Below are positions 1-5,106 of a stretch of 5,106 nt of DNA, piece by piece; positions within the stretch are counted from its first letter, which is position 1; the number at the start of each line of letters is the position of its first letter. The stretch is from assembly GCA_964519515.1 (NCBI GenBank), contig CAZFIJ010000024.1:1-5106 (forward strand). Reading direction: 5' to 3'. The notes beneath the pieces are model-generated. The model was given only the letters and a program-made list of their open reading frames with translations. It searched no databases and was not told the origin of the DNA. Source of the stretch: Korarchaeum sp964519515 (GTDB lineage Archaea; Korarchaeota; Korarchaeia; Korarchaeales; Korarchaeaceae). Position numbers and translations under genes: made by a program.

Positions 1-1
1 T

Positions 2-52
2 GGGCCTCTCAGGATTTATGCCCCCCCTTCCCTAAGTCATGGTGAAGCATGA
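2..52 (+). CDS. possible 3' tail of an upstream gene (partial, ATGA overlap)
   Basis: The second frame is open from the window edge for 16 codons and stops at TGA 50-52. That stop overlaps the ATG of the surface-protein gene (49-51) in the ATGA arrangement common in co-transcribed archaeal genes. The encoded tail is GPLRIYAPPSLSHGEA. It is too short to recognise. The other two forward frames are also open from the edge (to TGA 43-45 and TAA 33-35), so the frame choice rests only on the overlap pattern. The stretch could equally be plain leader DNA; it contains a C-rich run at about 21-32. Confidence 0.25.
   Translation, partial: GPLRIYAPPSLSHGEA
41..45 (+). promoter_or_regulatory. Shine-Dalgarno core GGTGA before the surface-protein start
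   Basis: GGTGA matches the centre of the archaeal consensus GGAGGTGAT, which pairs with the 3' end of 16S rRNA. It ends three bases before ATG 49. If the full consensus is laid over it, the GGAGG part would end about six bases from the start codon, a normal distance. It supports ATG 49 as the true start and argues against a leaderless transcript starting at this ATG. An in-frame TGA at 43-45 rules out any start further upstream. Confidence 0.5.
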
Positions 53-3000
53 GGAGACCGTATCTATCTCTGCTCATGATATTCATAATCTTACAAGCTA
101 ACTTAACTCTCTCAGCTCCGCCTAGGACGATAGTAGTCCACACAGGTAGCCCATGTACCTCTGGTGATGCTTACTTCACTAGCTTGAGCTCAGCTATCTC
201 GAGCGCGAACCCCGGTGATATCATAAGAGTTTGCCCTGGGACTTACAGGGATAACGTGAGGGTGACCAAGAGCTTACTCATCTCCGGGGTGGGAGATCCA
301 TCTTCAGTGATAGTAGAAGCCCACAATACGACTAAGCATGTGATAGAAGTGAGCAATACTAGGAATGTAACGATAAGCAATCTAACTGTCAGAGGGGCGA
401 TAGGATCTCAGCAGAGCGGTATATACGTTTACTACACGAGCGAGAGCTCCCTCGAGAACATAATAGCTACTGAAAGCTACTTCGGAATTAACATAGTATC
501 GAGCTCGAGCATAAATGTGAGCGATGTGGTCTCGGAGAACAACACTAATGCTGGAGTGAACGTTGAGAGTAGCGTCGCTTGCTCCTTCTCCAACTTGAGA
601 TTGAGGGGAAATAGGATAGGCTTCCTCTCCCTACTGAGCTCCGACTCCAGGGTGATGAATGCTGAGATAGAGGGGAACTCAGAAGGAGGCCTGCTGCTCA
701 AGTACTCGAACAACAACAATTTGACGGGTATAGAGGCTGAGAAGAACGGGTGGTACGGCATATACTTACAGAAATCGAGCGGGAATGTTATATCGGACTC
801 CAGAGCGGATAATAATACTGCGTTAGGTGTCGATGGTTACGGCTTCTACATTTATCAGGGATCCGACGACAATAAGCTAGAGGACGTGAGCGCGAAAGAT
901 AACATTTATGGCGTAGCGATAATATACAGCTCCAATAACTTCGTTAGGGCATCACTAGTCAATAACACATTCTCCGGCGTCTACATATATCATGGCAGGG
1001 GGAACTCGATAGACGGCTCGACTGAAGGGAGTATCTACGGTGTATGGATACAGAACGGAGGGGAAAATACGCTGATCGGGGAATCCAGCCATAATAGGTT
1101 CGGAGTCCTCATATCAGAATCTAACGGAAATCTACTCAATGGGACGAAGGTTCACGATAACATATACAGCGGTATAGTCGTAGAGGGGAACTCCTCCATC
1201 GGTAACGTCTTCACGAAGCTCTCTTGCTACAATAACACTCTACTGGGGATAGATCTAGGGGGAGATTATGTGACTTTAAATGATGGGAGATTGATGGAGG
1301 GTCCGAACGATTTCATAGATTACCCTGTATTGACATGGGCGGCTGTCTACGGGGATAGGTTGTTAGTGAAGGGCTATATAAATTCCGAGGGCAGTGGATC
1401 AGGTAGCTCAACTTTCAACGGATCTGAGGTAGAGATATACCTATCCACGAACCACGAGAGCGGATATGGGGAGGGCTTAAGGTATCTAGGTAGTCTCAAG
1501 GCTTTAAATGGGGAATTTCTAGGATGGATAGATCTTCCAGATGATTTGATAGGCAAAGGAATTAACATAACGTCTACAGCGACGCTCATGCCCCATGGGA
1601 CCTCTGAGTTCGGGCCAAGCGTATTCGCACCATCCCTCTCAACTAATATAAGCATGGAGAAGTTGATCGAGCCATCTACAGTCACTCCGGGCTCAGTAGC
1701 TAAGGTGACCTTAGTGATCGCTAATAGAGGCAACGGGACAGCTTACAACGTTTCGATAATAGATACGCTTCCTGAGGGCATGGACTACATAAACGGGACG
1801 TCTAAGTTGAATGGTAGCTCTCTAGAGCCCGAGATCAATGGAAGAGAGTTGAGCTGGGTCATAAATATACCCGCGGAGAGCATAATGTTATTAGAGTTTG
1901 ACGTCAGCATAAGCGCTCCTCCAGGATCCCACCTCGAGAATATAGCTATCTTCAGCTCGGACGAGGGCTCAGGGAATAGCTCAGCTGATGTGAATGTGAT
2001 ATCTCCCCCCGTAATAGAAGTGAGGAAGACTGCCTCACCCACTAGCGTGAAGGTAGGTGATGAGGTCAGCTATCAGCTGAAGATAAGGAACTCAGGCGAC
2101 CTACCGGCATACCTCTCAGTGAGGGATACTATACCTACGGGTATGAGTTACGTGAGCGGGAGCTTCTCCTCTAACGTCAGTTTGGATCTCGATATATCTG
2201 GAGAGATAAAGTTTAACGTTACTTTAGCCCCAAGTAGCTCATTAGTAGCTTCGTACAAGCTTAAGGCATTGACTGAGGGTAGGAAGGACAACAAGATCTA
2301 TGTTAATGGGACGCTCTCCGCATCAGCATCAGTAGTAGTTACGAACCCTCCATCAGGCGGTTCCGGAGGATCTGGAGGCCATTCAGGAGGCTCTGGCGGT
2401 TCCGGAGGATCACCATCTTGTGGCTACATACCTCCTCCCTCCTCAAATCCGGTCACTCCGAGTAAGCCGAGCAGCTCTGACGATTACGTCTTCAACGGGA
2501 TACCCATAGTCCTCGTCTCCTTAGGATCTCAGGGGATTAAGCTAGAGACTTACCAGTCTGGAGGCTCTGGGTCTAGCTCCGGAGTCCAATCCGGGACCTC
2601 TGGATCTAACGCATTAGCTCTAATAACTGTCGATATATCGGCATCTCCTACTAAGGCGGAGACCGGTAGCAATATCGCTTTCTTAGTCAACGTGAGCAAC
2701 ATAGGGGAAGGAGCTTATGAGGGACTCGAGGTCCAGGTAGACCTCACCCCAGGGCTGGACTATGTGAGCGGGAGCTCGAAGCTCGGTGGAGTCAAAGTAG
2801 AGCCGAAGAACGATAGGAACGTGCTCAAGTGGAAGATAAGTAAACTAGATCAAAAGAGCAGCTTGGAGATAAGTTTCTTAGCGAAATTGATAGCGACAGC
2901 TGGGAGCTTCAACGTTGTAGCGACTGCAGCTACTTCTAGCGATAGCGTGATCATATCAGTCAAGCCTAAGGAAGTGGCAGCGCCTCAACCTCAACCTCAG

Positions 3001-3837
3001 CAAGTCCCAGAGGTCGTGGAGCTAGATGTATCGGGCTCTTCCTCCGGTAGGGTGGGATCAGTGACGATAACTCTCACGAGCCCAACGGGAGCGAACTCCG
3101 TGAGGATAGTCGCTAACCTAAACTCCCTCAAGTACGTGCCCAATAGCGCTAAGCTCTCTAACATGCCCGCTAAGACTGATGTTAAGGAGAACAGCTTGAG
3201 CTGGCTGATAAGCATATCTAAGGGAGGAAAAGCTGTGATAACATTCAATGTCGAGCCTAGTAGTGATGAAGTGACCTCAGGTGAGGTGAACGTCTTCCTC
3301 CCAGATTTCGGGAAACAGAAGAGTGTTACAATAAAGTTTGAAGCGAAGCAGATGGTAATAGGCCCATCCCTCGAGATAAATCTCCCTCAAATACCCATCT
3401 GGATATTCCTGCTCCCTCTACTAGCGATACCGATAGTGCTAGCGTACAAGAGGAGAGGGAGGGGAGCTGTAGTCATGGACTACGGCGCCCTGAGGAGAGC
3501 TGTAGAGAGGGGGATGATGGAGGACTTAGTGAAGAGGTACGATATTTACATACCTCAAGATACCTTCAATAAGGTGAGTAAAGATCAAAAGTTGATGAGG
3601 ATCCTGGAGAAATATCTGATAGAGAGATCCCTGAAAGTAGAGAGGATCTCAAGCGATGTCTCGGTAGAGGGGTTCGATGATGAAGTAGCTGCTGTGATAA
3701 GCTTAGCTCAGAGGAGGAATACCTTCGCGTACTTAGGGAACGAGGAGGCATTCAAGAAGCTTAGGGAGAAGGGATTGAGGGTGAAATTAGTTAAGGAAGG
3801 TAAGCCACCATCATTAGAGTTGAATATCCCATCATAA
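49..3837 (+). CDS. membrane-anchored surface protein: NosD-like beta-helix, DUF11 repeats, TM helix, cytoplasmic PIN-like domain
   Basis: This complete 1262-residue protein is probably exported and held in the membrane by one C-terminal helix. Residues 1-23 form a signal peptide: MRRP, a hydrophobic core, and likely cleavage near LSA-PP. Residues 28-405 are a right-handed parallel beta-helix of NosD/pectate-lyase type. It opens with the usual cap (PGDIIRVCPGTY, 55-66; C36 and C62 could form a disulfide) and then has rungs about 22 residues apart. Residues 400-530 form a beta domain that starts with the common post-helix motif IDLGGDxVTxND...GPN...YPVL. DUF11-type repeats lie at about 533-650, 655-765 and 858-972, with a diverged one at 988-1100. 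A Gly/Ser/Pro linker (766-857) splits the array. Residues 1115-1133 are a transmembrane helix, followed by KRRGRG, so the C-terminus is cytoplasmic. Residues 1141-1248 resemble a PIN domain. There are 23 N-x-S/T sequons in the mature ectodomain. An adhesin, polysaccharide-binding or receptor role is plausible; the ligand is unknown. No enzymatic residues of a polysaccharide lyase are evident. Confidence 0.93.
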   Translation: MRRPYLSLLMIFIILQANLTLSAPPRTIVVHTGSPCTSGDAYFTSLSSAISSANPGDIIRVCPGTYRDNVRVTKSLLISGVGDPSSVIVEAHNTTKHVIEVSNTRNVTISNLTVRGAIGSQQSGIYVYYTSESSLENIIATESYFGINIVSSSSINVSDVVSENNTNAGVNVESSVACSFSNLRLRGNRIGFLSLLSSDSRVMNAEIEGNSEGGLLLKYSNNNNLTGIEAEKNGWYGIYLQKSSGNVISDSRADNNTALGVDGYGFYIYQGSDDNKLEDVSAKDNIYGVAIIYSSNNFVRASLVNNTFSGVYIYHGRGNSIDGSTEGSIYGVWIQNGGENTLIGESSHNRFGVLISESNGNLLNGTKVHDNIYSGIVVEGNSSIGNVFTKLSCYNNTLLGIDLGGDYVTLNDGRLMEGPNDFIDYPVLTWAAVYGDRLLVKGYINSEGSGSGSSTFNGSEVEIYLSTNHESGYGEGLRYLGSLKALNGEFLGWIDLPDDLIGKGINITSTATLMPHGTSEFGPSVFAPSLSTNISMEKLIEPSTVTPGSVAKVTLVIANRGNGTAYNVSIIDTLPEGMDYINGTSKLNGSSLEPEINGRELSWVINIPAESIMLLEFDVSISAPPGSHLENIAIFSSDEGSGNSSADVNVISPPVIEVRKTASPTSVKVGDEVSYQLKIRNSGDLPAYLSVRDTIPTGMSYVSGSFSSNVSLDLDISGEIKFNVTLAPSSSLVASYKLKALTEGRKDNKIYVNGTLSASASVVVTNPPSGGSGGSGGHSGGSGGSGGSPSCGYIPPPSSNPVTPSKPSSSDDYVFNGIPIVLVSLGSQGIKLETYQSGGSGSSSGVQSGTSGSNALALITVDISASPTKAETGSNIAFLVNVSNIGEGAYEGLEVQVDLTPGLDYVSGSSKLGGVKVEPKNDRNVLKWKISKLDQKSSLEISFLAKLIATAGSFNVVATAATSSDSVIISVKPKEVAAPQPQPQQVPEVVELDVSGSSSGRVGSVTITLTSPTGANSVRIVANLNSLKYVPNSAKLSNMPAKTDVKENSLSWLISISKGGKAVITFNVEPSSDEVTSGEVNVFLPDFGKQKSVTIKFEAKQMVIGPSLEINLPQIPIWIFLLPLLAIPIVLAYKRRGRGAVVMDYGALRRAVERGMMEDLVKRYDIYIPQDTFNKVSKDQKLMRILEKYLIERSLKVERISSDVSVEGFDDEVAAVISLAQRRNTFAYLGNEEAFKKLREKGLRVKLVKEGKPPSLELNIPS
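418..1263 (+). repeat. beta-helix rung repeats (about 22 codons each)
   Basis: This stretch encodes degenerate tandem rungs with the pattern G-[IVLF]-x-[IVL]-x-x-S/G-x-x-N-x-[IVL], usually followed by a second strand and an N/D-rich turn. Rung glycines sit at residues 124, 146, 169, 191, 214, 237, 265, 288, 310, 331, 352, 375 and 400. The steps are 21-25 residues except one of 28 (237 to 265), where GVDGYG adds a small bulge. Asn- and Ser-rich turns stack in register, as in NosD/PbH1-type helices. The repeats are visible at protein level only; the DNA copies have diverged, so this is an old array rather than a recent expansion. Confidence 0.85.
1645..3348 (+). repeat. four DUF11-type (conserved repeat domain) modules
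   Basis: Four Ig-like modules of about 110-120 residues form the stalk between beta-helix and membrane: residues 533-650, 655-765, 858-972 and 988-1100. Each carries the family hallmark near its middle: LPEGMDYINGTSKL (574), IPTGMSYVSGS (695), LTPGLDYVSGSSKL (899) and LNSLKYVPNSAKL (1024). A second shared block follows (LSWVI, IKFNV, LKWKI, LSWLI). Modules 1-3 keep the N-x-G...A-Y opening (NRGNGTAY, NSGDLPAY, NIGEGAY). Module 4 has lost it and is the most diverged. DUF11 modules are common in archaeal and bacterial surface proteins as spacers. Confidence 0.85.
2344..2619 (+). repeat. Gly/Ser/Pro linker with a 17-bp internal duplication
   Basis: This encodes residues 766-857, a low-complexity insert between DUF11 modules 2 and 3. 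The first part alternates Gly-Gly-Ser (769-790) and contains an exact 17-bp direct repeat, GGCGGTTCCGGAGGATC, at 2356-2372 and 2395-2411. The copies are 39 bp (13 codons) apart and so stay in frame. A Pro/Ser part follows (PPPSSNPVTPSKPSSS), then a short hydrophobic island (813-835) and a second Gly/Ser run (838-853). It probably acts as a flexible hinge. A smaller Pro-Gln run from three CCTCAA/G units lies at 2983-3000 between modules 3 and 4. Confidence 0.8.
3391..3447 (+). other. transmembrane helix coding segment
   Basis: It encodes residues 1115-1133 (IPIWIFLLPLLAIPIVLAY), an uncharged stretch of 19 residues followed at once by KRRGRG. The positive cluster works as a stop-transfer signal and places the last 125 residues inside the cell. 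Because a folded domain follows, this is a true membrane anchor and not a C-terminal sorting signal of the archaeosortase (PGF-type) kind. Confidence 0.9.
3469..3792 (+). other. cytoplasmic PIN-like domain of the surface protein
   Basis: It encodes residues 1141-1248. The order of elements fits the PIN fold: VVMDYGAL as strand 1 with the first acidic residue (D1144); a helix; YDIYIPQDTFNKV, which resembles the usual 'strand, Pro, helix' step; a helix; LKVERI as a strand; FDDEVAAVISLAQRR as the helix with the third acidic position (D1210/D1211); then AYLGNEEAFKKLREKGLRVKLV, which matches the end of archaeal PIN domains ('TNDxxLxxxLxxxGixVi'). The second acidic position appears to be N1174 and the fourth E1232, so the metal site is incomplete. 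Only five or six residues separate it from the membrane helix. The fold assignment is by pattern reading only. Confidence 0.65.
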
Positions 3838-5106
3838 CTCTAAATTCATTTTTTCCTCCCTGAATATCCTTTTATCCATTTCCTCCAGTTTCCCCATCTG
3901 AGGCTGGAAATCCATCTTGCCCAAGATATCCCTATCTAGATCCACGCCTGGTGCTACTTCCTCGAGCGATAGCCCTCTCTCACTCAACCTGAATACAGCT
4001 CTCTCAGTTATGTATAAGACATCCTTCCCCTCCTCTAGAGCTAACCTCCCGTTGAAAGCTACTTTATATACCTCCCTCACGAACTTCTTGACATCTCCGT
4101 CTTGCTCGATCTTGAGCTCTCCCTTCCCTATCTTGAACTTCCTCTTACCTGCGGTGAATCCACCAGCGAAGTAAAGCCTTGGGGAGCCCGTTACTATCAC
4201 GGGAAAGCCTCCAGGACCGGTTATCCTACCTGGGATGAACGATGGGTTGACGTTCCCCTCAGCATCTACTTCCATGAAGCCCAAGGAGGACGCATCTATT
4301 ATGCCGCCTTCATAATTCGCGAACATATCCGGCATCTGTATTATAGCGAAAGGTCCTATAGCGACCCCGAAGTCCGCTTCCGTGAGGGCTACTCCTCCCA
4401 GCGGCCCAGCTTCTATGCTAGTCAGTAGTAGTTCTGAGAGCCCTTCCTCCTCTATTACTAGGGGCGTGAGAGCAGGTATCCCTATCCCGAAGTTGACGAA
4501 TAGGGGCCTACCCAATCTCTTAGCTAAGTAGAAGAGCTCAAGAGCTACTCTTCTAGCTATGACCTTCCTCTCATTGAGCTCAAGGGGACTGGATGCCGCT
4601 TTTGGTGGTATTACCTCACCGCTTATCCTAGGATCGTAACGGAAGGAGCAAGTCTGCCAATGGTAATCCTCGGGGGAGATCACTACGTGATCCACGAGAG
4701 GGGCTGGGACATGGACTTCCTTAGGCTTAATAGACCCAAATTTCGCTAACCTTTCGACTTGAGCTATCACAATACCTCCGCAAGATTTAGCAGCTTGAGA
4801 GATAGCTAAGACAGTGCCGAATATACCCTCCCTCTCCATTGAGAGGTTCCCGAGTTCATCAGAAGTAGTGGCCCTTATCAGAGCTACTTCAGGCTTAGGG
4901 GCTTTATAGAGCAAGTACTCACTCCCATCTATCTCTATCAAACTGTTGCTGCAAGTCTTCCTCTCCCTAGCTAGATCGTTGAGGTAGCAACAATCGTTTC
5001 TAGGGTCTAGGAAAGTCCTCAACCCGACTCTCGTGATTATACCGGGCCTCCCTGATGCTACTTCCCTGAACCAGCAACTAGCGGCACAGATCGGAAGACC
5101 GGCGCG
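3832..5106 (-). CDS. acyl-CoA:acetate/3-ketoacid CoA-transferase (class I, YdiF/PCT-like), N-terminally truncated by window end
   Basis: The family transfers CoA between short-chain acyl-CoAs and free acids through a glutamyl-CoA thioester; it is used in acid fermentation or activation. About 424 residues are visible, and about 100 are missing compared with members of 515-530 residues. The reading frame is open to the window edge. A TTG at 5020-5022 is internal, because the upstream in-frame codons encode FREVASGRPGIITRVG, matching the family's FRDIAAGKPGTITHVG. Numbered from that TTG, the alpha-like part has ALIRATTSDELGNLS (47-61) and GGIVIAQVERLA (82-93). The beta-like part starts at ERKVIARRVALEL (151-163) and has the glycine loop FGIGIP (178-183). 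The catalytic Glu is E204 in EAGPLGG (codon 4411-4413), equivalent to YdiF E333. FAGGFTAG (285-292), VLYITERAVF (335-344) and the near-terminal MDFQP (370-374) are also typical. A charged tail of about 22 residues follows. The gene converges on the surface-protein gene. Its substrate cannot be read from the sequence. Confidence 0.93.
   Translation of the reverse strand, partial: RAGLPICAASCWFREVASGRPGIITRVGLRTFLDPRNDCCYLNDLARERKTCSNSLIEIDGSEYLLYKAPKPEVALIRATTSDELGNLSMEREGIFGTVLAISQAAKSCGGIVIAQVERLAKFGSIKPKEVHVPAPLVDHVVISPEDYHWQTCSFRYDPRISGEVIPPKAASSPLELNERKVIARRVALELFYLAKRLGRPLFVNFGIGIPALTPLVIEEEGLSELLLTSIEAGPLGGVALTEADFGVAIGPFAIIQMPDMFANYEGGIIDASSLGFMEVDAEGNVNPSFIPGRITGPGGFPVIVTGSPRLYFAGGFTAGKRKFKIGKGELKIEQDGDVKKFVREVYKVAFNGRLALEEGKDVLYITERAVFRLSERGLSLEEVAPGVDLDRDILGKMDFQPQMGKLEEMDKRIFREEKMNLEL
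3849..3854 (+). terminator. T-run, candidate terminator of the surface-protein gene
   Basis: Six consecutive T residues on the sense strand lie 12 bases after the TAA stop, in a pyrimidine-rich stretch (to about 3875) with a further TTTT at 3870-3873. Archaeal transcripts often end at such U-runs without a hairpin, and no convincing hairpin is seen here. The run falls inside the coding end of the convergent CoA-transferase gene, so the mRNA end would be antisense to that gene. Confidence 0.35.
5088..5106. other. suspected sequencing-adapter remnant at contig end
   Basis: Bases 5088-5098 read AGATCGGAAGA, the start of the common Illumina TruSeq adapter. Read on the minus strand, the end matches the adapter end GCTCTTCCGATCT except for one base, and 15 of the 18 last adapter bases agree overall. 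Codons in this piece include CGC for Arg, unlike the AGG/AGA habit elsewhere. The first codon it touches (5086-5088) gives Cys where the CoA-transferase family has Gly of LPQG; a G in place of the adapter T would restore Gly. The in-frame Leu-Pro (5092-5097) that fits the family argues the other way. Confidence 0.55.

Noticed and set aside
10..20. TATA-like box (GATTTATG) for the surface-protein gene
   Set aside because: The match is weak, there is too little upstream sequence to judge a BRE, and a promoter here would leave almost no leader for the GGTGA site.
49..117. Twin-arginine (Tat) export signal suggested by MRRPYL
   Set aside because: Only RR-x-Y-L resembles the motif. There is no polar n-region before it and the core is strongly hydrophobic, which fits Sec export better.
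477..3248. Several minus-strand open frames of 83-119 codons inside the surface-protein gene (477-761, 1374-1733, 1785-2042, 2997-3248)
   Set aside because: They are antisense to a well-supported gene with clear domains. Their translations lack recognisable motifs and follow from codon bias on the other strand.
3391..3465. Archaeosortase-type C-terminal sorting signal
   Set aside because: There is no PGF-like motif before the helix, and 125 folded residues follow it.
3566..3751. Minus-strand frame of 61 codons opposite the PIN-like domain
   Set aside because: Its Arg/Ser/Leu-rich translation is a mirror of the sense codons; no ribosome-binding site or family resemblance was seen.
3917..4428. 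Plus-strand frames of 85 and 108 codons inside the CoA-transferase
   Set aside because: Both are antisense to strongly conserved coding sequence and have no identifiable domain.
5020..5022. TTG as the start codon of the CoA-transferase
   Set aside because: The frame stays open upstream and encodes conserved family residues (FREVASGRPGIITRVG), so the TTG is an internal Leu codon.

Overview
The window looks archaeal, most likely from a hyperthermophilic or hot-spring lineage of Thermoproteota/Korarchaeota type. The signs are arginine encoded almost only by AGG/AGA, heavy ATA use for isoleucine, a GGTGA ribosome-binding core, and a large sequon-rich surface protein of NosD-like beta-helix plus DUF11 type. 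The lineage is an inference from codon use and protein style. No rRNA, tRNA, CRISPR array or insertion sequence is visible.

Layout: bases 1-48 hold a short leader that may include the last codons of an upstream gene ending in an ATGA overlap. Bases 49-3837 (+) encode one complete 1262-residue membrane-anchored surface protein. Its parts in order are a signal peptide, a right-handed parallel beta-helix of about 12-13 rungs, a post-helix beta domain, two DUF11 repeats, a Gly/Ser/Pro linker, a third DUF11 repeat, a diverged fourth one, one transmembrane helix, and a cytoplasmic domain of about 110 residues that reads as a PIN-like (RNase-fold) domain. Bases 3832-5106 (-) encode the C-terminal four-fifths of a class I CoA-transferase of the acyl-CoA:acetate/3-ketoacid (YdiF/propionate CoA-transferase) family. 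It converges on the surface-protein gene and overlaps its stop codon by 6 bp. The CoA-transferase is cut by the window end, and the last 19 bases look like an Illumina adapter remnant rather than genomic DNA.

The two genes are convergent and show no obvious functional link: one is a cell-surface protein, the other a cytosolic short-chain acyl-CoA enzyme. The main point of interest is the surface protein. It joins an extracellular carbohydrate-binding-type or adhesive beta-helix stalk, through one membrane helix, to a cytoplasmic PIN-like domain whose acidic site is only partly kept. This could be an outside-in sensor or an RNA-related scaffold, but the function is not shown by the sequence.
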